Both the position numbers and the translations under genes were made by a program. A stretch of 64,000 nucleotides of DNA from an uncultured Lachnospiraceae bacterium (lineage in GTDB: Bacteria > Bacillota > Clostridia > Lachnospirales > Lachnospiraceae), in NCBI GenBank assembly GCA_947631685.1, contig CANRMI010000001.1, forward strand, positions 62,001 through 126,000, written 5' to 3'. Every line of letters begins with the position of its first letter. Positions within the stretch are counted from its first letter, which is position 1. Below, one piece after another: positions 44,292-52,963 of the stretch. A model generated the notes under the pieces. It searched no databases. It was not told the DNA's origin and was given only the letters and a program-made list of their open reading frames with translations.

Positions 44292-46521
44292 TCATACCGA
44301 GTATCACATTGATAGGCGTGCGGATCTCATGGCTCATTCTGGCGAGGAAATTGGATTTTGCCTTATCGGCGGCAGCGGCAGCGGCGGCTGCTTTTTTCAG
44401 ATCTTCGTTTGCCTTTAACTGCCGCTGCATCATATGGGTAACCAGGATATTTACCGCAATGATACAGAGGCTGAAAAGTACCAGATACAGTAGCGTATAC
44501 GGCACAACGCCGCCATACATTTTCCATGCGTCCTTGAGTACAACAATGCTGAAATCCGATAACTCGTCATTCAGAATCAGACACATGCGCAGCCTGCCGT
44601 CATAATCCCTGATCGGTTTTATGACATTTCTATTTGTCATGTATACGTCATAGTAAGGCAGGTCGCGGATATTGACGAAATTGTCGTTATACACACGGTA
44701 ATCCGGGTTGGGGTGATCGATGACCTGTCCGTCCTTGTCAACCAGAAACGCATAGCCGTCCTGTGCCTGGTTGCTGTTGATGATATTTGTAAGGACATTA
44801 AGATAGAAATCCACCGCGAATACGCCGAGAAATTGTTTGCCGTTGCCGGTATAAACGGCCTTGGAAAACGTAATGCAGTATTCGCCGGTGCGGGCATCGT
44901 AGTATGGCTCCGTTATATTGTAATCATCAGCAGCAAGGGCATCAATATACCATTGCCGTTCTTCCTCGACATAGTCCTCCGCCGGAACCCAGCCGTTATT
45001 CATGACCATCGGATGCCCGTGGCTGAACGCGGGATTCGCGATATAAGTGGCGGAAATTCCCTGATAATGGCGGGTGATCTCGTCGAGATATTTTACCATG
45101 CCCTCATAATCGTTGAGCATTTCCGGATTGGCGGATATGGAGTTTACAAACATATTCAAAATGCTTTCCTGCTCGGTAACCCAGTTGTTTATCTGATAAC
45201 TGTATTCGCCCGCTTCTTCCAGCATTTTGGAACCTGCGTTTCTTATATACAGATGGGCGCAGAGGAAGATCGTAGTCAGCATGGTGACTACAAGCATGAT
45301 GATAATCAGTGTACGGAAATAATGTTGTCCTATATCGGAAAGATCCTTGTGTTTCTTTTTGGGCTTGGAATCCTTGCGTTTTTCATCTCTTGAAGAAACA
45401 ATATCGGAATAGTAGAGGATATTATCCATCATTTCACCGAGATGGGCGGCTTCAAGGCGGATCATATCCACTGATTCCGCGGCGCCATCGTCCTTTTCCT
45501 TTATGGAATCGGCATATTCGGTGATCTTATTCAAAGGCGTACGGAATTTGTCGGACATCTTTGAAATGAATTTGTTTTTGTATTTCAGCGCGTCTTCAGC
45601 GCGGCAGCGCTCCTTGTATCCCATTATATAGAAAACGGCGATGACAACGACCAGGGCAATGATGACCACAGAATTAACGATAAACTGAGAATAGGAATCT
45701 TTATAAAGTTCAAGGCGGCTGATCTTCAACAGCAGATACCAGTTGTTTTCCGTACAGCTTCCGAAAATGATCCCGCCGTCGCGGCTTTCCGTCACGGTAG
45801 ATCCGGAATTGGAAGAAATCAGCAGAAACGTTTCCCGGTAGTCGGCAAACTGATCGGAAATCTTTTCTCCCACCATGGATTCATCGGTGTATCCGGTAAT
45901 CGTTCCGTCGCTGTTGACGATCATGGCGTCACCGTAATTTTCTCCGCTCATTTTGGTGATGTAGGATTGGATATCATTCATGTTATAGTCGATACCGAGC
46001 AGGAAGTTGCCGTTGTCAAATGAGGCCGCAACCGTGAAGCACATTCCGTCCGTAAACGCATCCTTATATACCGATGATATATATACTTCGTCTCTGGGAG
46101 CGGACATAAGCGCCTTGTACCAGTCCCTGTCCTGAAGCACATAATCCGCAGGCGTAGCCATGTCGGAGATCAGGACGTGTCCGTCAGGCGTTACACAAAA
46201 GATGTTCAGGCAGGTTCTGCCGGTCGAAGCGATCTCCTTTTTCTTTTCTTCGGAAAGAAACGCGCGCAGTTCTTCTTCGGTATAATCGTCTTTCATCAAA
46301 ACGGACAGACGGTTTCCTATGTCGTTGAGGGAATCCGTACAGGCATCCAGACGGCTTTGAAGATCGGCGGCGATCAGCTCGATCCTCATGCGTCCCAGTT
46401 CTTCTATCTGGTCGTTGTTTACTTTTGTCATAATAAAAAGATTGAAGATCAGGACAACGATCACCGTAACGGCTATCAGCGTTATCGGAAGGTGTAACGG
46501 TCTCTTGAAGCGTTCCCTCAT
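44236..46521 (-). CDS. Double dCache sensor histidine kinase, truncated after the second H-box
   Basis: A 761-residue membrane protein with two sensor modules in a row: TM (12-31), dCache-like domain (about 35-275), TM (280-301), a degenerate H-box (KMSDKFRTPLN, Asp324 in place of His), then TM (403-424), a second dCache domain (about 430-665), TM (673-696), an Ala-rich coil and a true H-box FLARMSHEIRTPIN with His731. It should continue into an ATPase domain, but 12 residues later it enters a foreign frame (from about 744) and stops. It cannot autophosphorylate as encoded. The ATG at 46521 lacks a strong upstream site but has AGGAGG about 8 bases away. Confidence 0.82.
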   Translation of the reverse strand: MRERFKRPLHLPITLIAVTVIVVLIFNLFIMTKVNNDQIEELGRMRIELIAADLQSRLDACTDSLNDIGNRLSVLMKDDYTEEELRAFLSEEKKKEIASTGRTCLNIFCVTPDGHVLISDMATPADYVLQDRDWYKALMSAPRDEVYISSVYKDAFTDGMCFTVAASFDNGNFLLGIDYNMNDIQSYITKMSGENYGDAMIVNSDGTITGYTDESMVGEKISDQFADYRETFLLISSNSGSTVTESRDGGIIFGSCTENNWYLLLKISRLELYKDSYSQFIVNSVVIIALVVVIAVFYIMGYKERCRAEDALKYKNKFISKMSDKFRTPLNKITEYADSIKEKDDGAAESVDMIRLEAAHLGEMMDNILYYSDIVSSRDEKRKDSKPKKKHKDLSDIGQHYFRTLIIIMLVVTMLTTIFLCAHLYIRNAGSKMLEEAGEYSYQINNWVTEQESILNMFVNSISANPEMLNDYEGMVKYLDEITRHYQGISATYIANPAFSHGHPMVMNNGWVPAEDYVEEERQWYIDALAADDYNITEPYYDARTGEYCITFSKAVYTGNGKQFLGVFAVDFYLNVLTNIINSNQAQDGYAFLVDKDGQVIDHPNPDYRVYNDNFVNIRDLPYYDVYMTNRNVIKPIRDYDGRLRMCLILNDELSDFSIVVLKDAWKMYGGVVPYTLLYLVLFSLCIIAVNILVTHMMQRQLKANEDLKKAAAAAAAADKAKSNFLARMSHEIRTPINVILGMNESRTKAERYSCHLSYGG

Positions 46522-46690
46522 GTATTTATTCCTCCTGGCGGTATGCAGAGAAGCAGTGTTAAATGGAATATAGGCTCATATTCTATCTAATACATTTTCC
46601 CATTAAAAATTGTATTGTCAATATTTACAGATAAATCAGGCGGATATATGGATATGCGCAATAAAAATAACCGCAAAAACCACAACCCCC

Positions 46691-46719
46691 TTGCAATCAT
46701 CCATATTTCAGTGTAAAAT
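46691..46719 (+). promoter_or_regulatory. Promoter of hisS-aspS
   Basis: TTGCAA (46691-46696), 17 bases, TAAAAT (46714-46719). The leader before the ATG at 46789 carries a small hairpin (GCCGC-TTAT-GCGGC) and no T-box motif. Confidence 0.75.
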
Positions 46720-46788
46720 CTTGTAAGTATCAAAGGACTTTGCGTTTGCTGATGAAACGGCCGCTTATGCGGCAGAATGAGAGGAAAT

Positions 46789-48051
46789 ATGGCATTGAAC
46801 AAGAAACCGGTAACCGGTATGAAGGACATCCTGCCTGCGGAGATGCAGATACGGGATTATGTGATGGGTATTATAAAGGATACATACGGGAAATTTGGAT
46901 TTACTCCCATAGAGACTCCGGCCGTGGAGAATATTGAGAATCTGACCAGTAGGCAGGGCGGCGAAAATGAGAAGCTGATCTTTAAGATCTTAAAGAGGGG
47001 CGAGAAGCTGAACCTGGAAACGGCGCGGACGGAAAGCGACCTGGTGGACGGCGGACTGCGTTATGACCTAACGGTACCTCTGGTGCGGTTTTATTCCAAC
47101 AACGCGGCGCAGCTGCCTTCTCCCTTTAAGGCGCTGCAAATGGGAAATGTCTGGAGAGCGGACAGGCCTCAGCGGGGACGATACCGCCAGTTCATGCAGT
47201 GCGATATTGATATTTTGGGAGAGGCCTCCAATCTGGCGGAGATAGAGCTGATCCTGGCTACCACCACTACCATAAGCAGGCTGGGTTTTAAGAATTTCCG
47301 GATCCGTATCAATGACAGAAGGATCTTAAAGGCCATGGCGGCTTATGCGGGGTTTGCCGAAGCGGATTATGACAATGTTTTTATCATCTTGGACAAAATG
47401 GATAAGATTGGCCGGGACGGCGTCAGAGAAGAGCTGGAGGGCGCCGGATACGCGCCGGAAGCCTGTAAGACATACATGGAGCTGTTTGAAGCGGTAGAAC
47501 AGGCCGGCAATGGAGTGGCGTATTTAAGGGAGAGATTATCGGACTATCTGGATGAGGAGGTCATGGTCTCTTTTACGGAAATCTTAGACAGTGTGGGCGC
47601 GACGCAGGCGGATACGTTTGAACTGGTATTTGATCCGACTCTGGTGCGGGGGATGAGCTATTATACCGGCCCCATTTTTGAGATCGACATGCCGGAGTTC
47701 GGCGCTGCCTGCGGCGGAGGCGGAAGATACGACGGTATGGTGGAGAAATTTACGGGTAACAGTGTGCCGGCCTGCGGATTTTCCATTGGCTTCGAGCGGA
47801 TTGTCCTGCTTTTGATGGAGAGCGGCTTTCAGGTGCCAAACCGGCCGGAAAAGACGGCCTTTCTCATTGAAAAAGGTGTGTCCGGAGAAGCGCTTTGCCG
47901 GGTGATCGCCCAGGCCCAGGAAGAGAGAGGAAAGGGGCGTCAGGTGTTGGTGGCCCGCATGAATAAGAACAAAAAATTCCAAAAGGAACAGCTGACGGCG
48001 GAAGGCTATACGGAATTTAAAGAATTTTATAAGGAGCCCTTAAAAGCATAA
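46789..48051 (+). CDS. hisS: Histidyl-tRNA synthetase
   Basis: A 420-residue class II synthetase charging tRNA-His. Class II motif 2 (WRADRPQRGRYRQFMQCDIDILG) and the histidine-specific segments LVRGMSYYTGPIFEI and CGGGGRYDGM are intact, with the anticodon-binding domain at the C-terminus. The ATG at 46789 has AGAGGA just upstream and gives the usual start MALNKKPVTGMKDILP; a start 4 codons earlier covers that site. aspS follows after 19 bases. The pair is transcribed from its own promoter, away from the minus-strand sensor block. Confidence 0.97.
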   Translation: MALNKKPVTGMKDILPAEMQIRDYVMGIIKDTYGKFGFTPIETPAVENIENLTSRQGGENEKLIFKILKRGEKLNLETARTESDLVDGGLRYDLTVPLVRFYSNNAAQLPSPFKALQMGNVWRADRPQRGRYRQFMQCDIDILGEASNLAEIELILATTTTISRLGFKNFRIRINDRRILKAMAAYAGFAEADYDNVFIILDKMDKIGRDGVREELEGAGYAPEACKTYMELFEAVEQAGNGVAYLRERLSDYLDEEVMVSFTEILDSVGATQADTFELVFDPTLVRGMSYYTGPIFEIDMPEFGAACGGGGRYDGMVEKFTGNSVPACGFSIGFERIVLLLMESGFQVPNRPEKTAFLIEKGVSGEALCRVIAQAQEERGKGRQVLVARMNKNKKFQKEQLTAEGYTEFKEFYKEPLKA

Positions 48052-48070
48052 GGGTGGACAGGAGGATATA

Positions 48071-49867
48071 ATGGCGGAGACAATGAAGGGCTTAAAGCGT
48101 ACTCATCGCTGCGGAGAACTTTCCGCGGCCAACGTGGGGGAAACCGTGACCGTTATGGGATGGGTACAGAAGCAGAGAAACAAGGGCGGTATTATTTTTG
48201 TGGATTTACGGGACAGGGCCGGTATTCTGCAGGTTATCTTTGAAGAGAGCGACTGCGGCAGCGAGAATTTTGCCAAGGCAGAAAAACTGCGCAGTGAGTT
48301 CGTGATCGCCGTGGTGGGCCGTGTGGAAAAAAGAGCGGCGGCCGCCAATGAAAATCTGGCTACCGGCGAGATCGAGGTACGGGCCGGGCAGCTTCGGATC
48401 TTATCCGAAGCGGAAACCCCTCCTTTTCCCATAGAAGCGGACAGCAAGACGAAAGAGGAACTGCGGTTAAAATACCGTTATCTGGATCTGCGCAGGCCCA
48501 ATCTGCAGAAGAATCTGATGCTGCGCAGCAGGATCACCACCACCATCAGGCAGCAGATGACGGAAGCGGGATTTTTAGAGATCGAGACTCCCATGCTGAC
48601 AAAATCCACGCCGGAAGGGGCCAGGGACTATCTGGTTCCCAGCCGTGTGCATCCGGGGAATTTCTATGCGCTGCCCCAGTCACCGCAGATCTTTAAACAG
48701 CTTTTGATGTGTTCCGGTTACGACAGGTATTTCCAGATCGCCAGATGCTTCAGGGATGAAGATCTGCGCGCGGACAGGCAGCCGGAGTTTACGCAGGTGG
48801 ATCTGGAGATGTCTTTTGTGGATGTGGAAGAGGTCATCGACGCTACGGAGAAAATGGTGGAGCGGGTGTGCCGGGAAGCCATCGGTTTAAACATTACCCT
48901 GCCTCTGCCGCGTATGACCTGGCAGGAAGCCATGGATCGATTCGGTTCCGATAAGCCGGATACCCGTTTTGGCATGGAACTGGTAAATGTATCGGAAACC
49001 GTGAAGAACTGTGGGTTTGGCGTCTTTACGGGAGCGCTGGAAAACGGCGGCTCCGTCCGCGGTATCAACGTGAAGGGACAGGCGCAGATGCCCAGAAAGA
49101 AGATCGACGCGCTGATAGAGTTCGCGAAGGGCTACGGCGCTAAGGGACTGGCATACCTTTCTTATATGCCGGATGGCAGCTATAAATCGTCTTTCGCGAA
49201 GTTCATGACGGACGAGGAGCTGGAGGCGCTGGTCAGCGCCATGGGCGGCGAAAAGGGAGATCTGCTGCTTTTTGCCGCGGATAAGACGGCTCTGGTGTAC
49301 AGCGTGCTGGGAGCGCTGCGTCTGGAGGTGGCGAAACAGCTGGAAATGATAGACAATGATAAATTCAATTTCCTTTGGATCACTGAATTCCCGCTGTTAG
49401 AGTGGAGCGAGGAAGAAAACCGTTACGTGGCCATGCACCATCCCTTTACCATGCCCATGGACGAGGATCTGGAACTGCTGGATACGGAGCCGGGCAGGGT
49501 CAGGGCAAAGGCCTATGACATTGTATTGAACGGTGTGGAATTGGGCGGCGGCAGCGTGAGGATCTCCCGGCCGGAAGTACAGGAGAAGATGTTTGAGGTT
49601 CTGGGCTTTACCAAGGAGGCGGCCTATGAGCGTTTCGGATTTCTGATCAATGCGTTTAAGTACGGTGTGCCCCCTCACGCAGGGCTGGCAATCGGCCTGG
49701 ATCGTTTTGTCATGCTGCTTGTCAAGGCTGATAATATCAGGGAAGTGATCGCGTTCCCCAAGGTAAAGGATGCCTCCTGCCTGATGAGCGAGGCTCCCAA
49801 TGTGGTAGACGAGATACAGTTAAAGGATCTGCAGATCAAACTGGATCTCACCCAACAGGATGAATAG
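48071..49867 (+). CDS. aspS: Aspartyl-tRNA synthetase
   Basis: A 598-residue bacterial-type class II synthetase: N-terminal OB fold anticodon domain (VTVMGWVQKQRNKGGIIFVDLRD), catalytic domain with FLEIETPMLTKSTPEGARD, FRDEDLRADRQPEFTQ, the bacterial GAD insertion (about 290-415) and motif 3 (GLAIGLDRFVML). Nothing is missing. AGGAGG precedes the ATG. Its last 8 bases overlap the phosphopantetheinyl transferase gene. Confidence 0.97.
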   Translation: MAETMKGLKRTHRCGELSAANVGETVTVMGWVQKQRNKGGIIFVDLRDRAGILQVIFEESDCGSENFAKAEKLRSEFVIAVVGRVEKRAAAANENLATGEIEVRAGQLRILSEAETPPFPIEADSKTKEELRLKYRYLDLRRPNLQKNLMLRSRITTTIRQQMTEAGFLEIETPMLTKSTPEGARDYLVPSRVHPGNFYALPQSPQIFKQLLMCSGYDRYFQIARCFRDEDLRADRQPEFTQVDLEMSFVDVEEVIDATEKMVERVCREAIGLNITLPLPRMTWQEAMDRFGSDKPDTRFGMELVNVSETVKNCGFGVFTGALENGGSVRGINVKGQAQMPRKKIDALIEFAKGYGAKGLAYLSYMPDGSYKSSFAKFMTDEELEALVSAMGGEKGDLLLFAADKTALVYSVLGALRLEVAKQLEMIDNDKFNFLWITEFPLLEWSEEENRYVAMHHPFTMPMDEDLELLDTEPGRVRAKAYDIVLNGVELGGGSVRISRPEVQEKMFEVLGFTKEAAYERFGFLINAFKYGVPPHAGLAIGLDRFVMLLVKADNIREVIAFPKVKDASCLMSEAPNVVDEIQLKDLQIKLDLTQQDE

Positions 49868-50555
49868 GCTGTATCTCATGGACGTCTCTTTGCTGGAAGA
49901 GGAGACTTATTTTACAAAGTATCTTGCTTTGGTGGAGCCGGAAAGGCAGGAGAAGCTGAAAAAGAGCCGGCAGAAGAACGCCCGGGCATTGGGGCTGGCG
50001 GCCGGACTGCTGGCGTCTTATGCGGCTCTGGAGGCGGATTTATGGCGTGAGAAAAAGGCGGAAGCCTTACAGGAGGAAGAGGCGCCCATACTGCGTACGG
50101 TGACGGCGCAGGAGGCCGCAGAGCGCCTGAAAGGAACGGGGCCTGCAGCCATTCAAAGGACGGCTTCGGGCAAGCCCTTTTATGCGGACAGGCCGGGGCT
50201 GTTCTTTAATCTGTCTCATTCCGGCGGATATGCGGCCTGCGCAATCTCCCACAGGCCGGTGGGCGTGGATATACAAAAGCGTAGAAATGTGAATCCGGGG
50301 ATGTGGGAGAGGATTCTGTGCGCGGACAAGGAGGACCGGCAGGAGGAGCGGTCGGATTTTTTCCGGCTCTGGAGCGCGAAAGAAGCCTGCGTCAAATGTA
50401 CGGGGGCGGGACTTTCCAGAAGCTTTCAGGAGTTTTTTGCGGATTTAGACAGGGGAGAGATAGAGGATATGGTGACGGGAGAGCGTTTTTTATTGTATAA
50501 TGTGGAGGCGCTTTTGGATTACTCCCTTGCGGTTTGTATCGCCTGTGGCAGATAA
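49860..50555 (+). CDS. 4'-phosphopantetheinyl transferase, Sfp-like
   Basis: A 231-residue enzyme that transfers phosphopantetheine from CoA to carrier proteins. Core motifs are FNLSHSGGYAACAI, GVDIQ with D137, and WSAKEACVK with K174-E175, the magnesium-binding part. The size and layout are of the two-subdomain Sfp type, used for non-ribosomal peptide, polyketide or fatty acid carriers. No such synthase is in the window. It is translationally coupled to aspS by an 8-base overlap. Confidence 0.9.
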   Translation: MNRLYLMDVSLLEEETYFTKYLALVEPERQEKLKKSRQKNARALGLAAGLLASYAALEADLWREKKAEALQEEEAPILRTVTAQEAAERLKGTGPAAIQRTASGKPFYADRPGLFFNLSHSGGYAACAISHRPVGVDIQKRRNVNPGMWERILCADKEDRQEERSDFFRLWSAKEACVKCTGAGLSRSFQEFFADLDRGEIEDMVTGERFLLYNVEALLDYSLAVCIACGR

Positions 50556-50580
50556 GAATACGCAGTTTAGGAGGGGATAC

Positions 50581-51051
50581 ATGAGACTGATGATCAAGCA
50601 GAGGGTATTTTCCTGGACGGATACCTATGATATTTATGATGAATATGAAAAACCCAGGTATTTTGTTAAGGCGGAACTGTTTTCCTGGGGACACATTCTT
50701 CACGTATATGAGCACGATACCGGTAAGGAAGCCGGCCTGATACGGGAGCAGCTTCTGTCTTTTCTGCCTAAATTTGATATGGAGGCCGGCGGCCAAAAGG
50801 TGGGCACCATTCAGAAACAGTTCGGTTTTTTCAAGCCCCGCTATGAGGTGGACTGCAAAAACTGGCATGTGGCAGGAGATTTCCCGGCCTGGCGGTATGA
50901 AGTGTATCAGGGCGGCAGCCCCGTGATCCAGATCCGCAAGGAGCCCTTTCACTGGGGAGATACCTATATCATTGACTATCAGAACCCGGAGGATGAGCTG
51001 GAGGGGCTTTTGCTGGTTTTAGCCATTGACGCGGCGAACTGCCGCAATTAA
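50581..51051 (+). CDS. LURP-one-related/scramblase-fold protein
   Basis: A 156-residue protein of the LURP-one-related (YxjI-like) family, a beta-barrel fold around a central helix. Typical repeats are RYFVKAELFSWGHILHVYE and KNWHVAGDFPAWRYEVY. Its function in bacteria is unknown; membrane-associated or phospholipid-related roles are speculative. The ATG at 50581 has AGGAGGGG in front; a longer frame from 50500 lies inside the upstream gene. It ends the hisS-aspS gene series, with a 112-base gap after it. Confidence 0.85.
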   Translation: MRLMIKQRVFSWTDTYDIYDEYEKPRYFVKAELFSWGHILHVYEHDTGKEAGLIREQLLSFLPKFDMEAGGQKVGTIQKQFGFFKPRYEVDCKNWHVAGDFPAWRYEVYQGGSPVIQIRKEPFHWGDTYIIDYQNPEDELEGLLLVLAIDAANCRN

Positions 51052-51163
51052 AAAAAGAGAACAGATTTTATTTATGGATTGCCATTTCCTGCTTACCTGT
51101 AGTAAAATGTCAAATGTAGACAAATGATTTCAGGCATGTACATGTGGAAGAGAGGATAAGCAG

Positions 51164-52933
51164 ATGGATTTTTTTAGTCTACTGACCATGATTGGCGGAC
51201 TGGCTCTGTTTTTGTATGGTATGCATATGATGGGAGAGGGCCTGTCCAAGGCTTCCGGGGGCCGGTTGGAGAGCATTCTGGAGAAGCTGACCAGCAATCC
51301 GTTTTCTGCGGTGCTGATCGGTACGGGGGTAACGGCTCTTATCCAGTCTTCGTCGGCTACGACGGTCATGGTAGTAGGTTTTGTCAATTCAGGCATTATG
51401 AGGCTGGAACAGGCCGCGAACGTGATCATCGGCGCCAATGTGGGTACCACCATTACGGCATGGCTGTTAAGCCTTTCCGAGATAGAGGGAGGCAGTTTTT
51501 TCATACGGCTGCTCAAGCCTTCTTCCTTTTCTCCTGTTCTGGCGATCGTGGGCGTCTGCCTGATCAGTTTTTCCAAGAAGGACAGGCGGAAAGATATTGG
51601 TTCCATTATGGCCGGATTCGGTATCCTGATGATTGGTATGAACACCATGGGAGACGCGGTAAAGCCTTTGGCGGAGGTTCCGGAATTTGGGAGCATTCTG
51701 ACGATGTTTTCCAATCCCATACTGGGGCTGCTGGTGGGTTTGGTCTTAACCGCCATTGTACAGAGCTCCTCGGTTTCCATCGGTATCCTGCAGGCGCTCT
51801 GTAAGACCGGAGCCGTCGGGTATGCCACGGCGATCCCTGTTATCATGGGTGAGAATATCGGAGCCTGTATGCCCACCCTGCTTTCGAGCGTGGGGGGCAG
51901 CAAGAACGCGAAGCGGGCGGCCTTTCTTCATTTGTTCTACAATATCGCCAAGACATCTCTGTTCATGGGCGTATTTTACAGCATTCACGCCATTGTACAT
52001 TTCCCCTTTATGGACGGTGCCATTTCCGCGGTGGGAGTGGCGGTGGTTCACTCTGCCATGAATATTGCGGCTTGTATCCTGCTGGCGCCGTTTTCCAGAC
52101 TGTTTGTGAAACTGGTGCGTTTTGTGCTGCCGGATAAGGCGGACGCGGAAGAACTCTCTCCGGAAGAAGAGGCAATCCGGACTTTGGATACCCGTTTCCT
52201 GGATACGCCGGGACTGGCAGTGGAGCGCAGCAGAAGAGTGGCTGTTGCCATGGCGCACTGCGCGAAGCGCTCCATAGAATACTCCCTGGATCTGTTAAAG
52301 GAATATGACGCCGAAAAGGCGGAAGCGGTAGTGCGCATGGAAAACCTGGTGGATAAGTTTGAGGACGAACTGGGCACCTATATGGTAAAGTTAAGCAGCA
52401 AGAACCTTTCCGAGCGGGAAAGCCATGTGCTGTCCATATTGCTGCACTGTATCGGAGATTTTGAGCGGATTTCAGACCATGCTCTGAATATTGAGGAAGC
52501 GGCAAATGAAATGGCGGTCAAGAAGCTGGAATTTTCCGACAAAGCCAAGGAAGAGGTGGAGATCTTTTCCAATGCGGTGAGAGACATACTCACCCTGGCT
52601 GTGGAAGCTTTTGAAAACGAAGATATCGGGAAAGCTGGTCTGGTGGAGCCCTTGGAAGAGGTGATCGACCAGCTGAATATCGAGATCAAGAAACGCCATG
52701 TGAAAAGGCTGCGCAAGGGAAAATGCACCATAGAAATGGGCTTTGTCCTGTCAGATATTACCACCAACTTTGAGCGCATCGCGGACCACTGCTCCAATAT
52801 AGCCGTCTGCCTGCTCCAGGTGCGGGAAGACAGCTTTGAAACCCACGAATATCTGGATACCCTGCGGGAAGAAAACAACCTGGATTTCAAGGGCAAGGTA
52901 CTGGCCTACAGGGAAAAGTACAGCCTTCCCTAG
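51164..52933 (+). CDS. Na/Pi cotransporter with C-terminal PhoU-like domain
   Basis: A 589-residue membrane protein. The transport part (1-330) has the paired QSSS motifs of the Na/Pi-cotransporter family: QSSSATTVMVVGFVN and QSSSVSIGIL, each in an inverted repeat half with GANVGTT or GENIGA. The C-terminal 200 residues are a helical PhoU-like domain (MENLVDKFEDELGTYM, DFERISDHALNIEE, NFERIADHCSNIA). It probably imports or exports phosphate under control of its own PhoU part. The start at ATG 51164 has an AGAGGA site. It is convergent with the CNNM gene. Confidence 0.92.
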   Translation: MDFFSLLTMIGGLALFLYGMHMMGEGLSKASGGRLESILEKLTSNPFSAVLIGTGVTALIQSSSATTVMVVGFVNSGIMRLEQAANVIIGANVGTTITAWLLSLSEIEGGSFFIRLLKPSSFSPVLAIVGVCLISFSKKDRRKDIGSIMAGFGILMIGMNTMGDAVKPLAEVPEFGSILTMFSNPILGLLVGLVLTAIVQSSSVSIGILQALCKTGAVGYATAIPVIMGENIGACMPTLLSSVGGSKNAKRAAFLHLFYNIAKTSLFMGVFYSIHAIVHFPFMDGAISAVGVAVVHSAMNIAACILLAPFSRLFVKLVRFVLPDKADAEELSPEEEAIRTLDTRFLDTPGLAVERSRRVAVAMAHCAKRSIEYSLDLLKEYDAEKAEAVVRMENLVDKFEDELGTYMVKLSSKNLSERESHVLSILLHCIGDFERISDHALNIEEAANEMAVKKLEFSDKAKEEVEIFSNAVRDILTLAVEAFENEDIGKAGLVEPLEEVIDQLNIEIKKRHVKRLRKGKCTIEMGFVLSDITTNFERIADHCSNIAVCLLQVREDSFETHEYLDTLREENNLDFKGKVLAYREKYSLP

Positions 52934-52963
52934 CCTGCCTTAGGGAAGCCGCGTCAGGCTTCC
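52925..52963. terminator. Mutually exclusive hairpins between convergent genes
   Basis: CTTCCCTA/TAGGGAAG (52925-52948) and GGAAGCC/GGCTTCC (52944-52963) share an arm, so only one can form at a time. They span the stop codons of both convergent genes. No strong T run is seen, so termination strength is uncertain. Confidence 0.45.

Noticed and set aside
46600..46788. Possible cyclic-di-GMP riboswitch or T-box before hisS or before the sensor gene
   Set aside because: ACGCAAAG occurs on the minus strand, but the rest of the GEMM core is missing. No T-box TGGNACC or specifier pattern is visible either.
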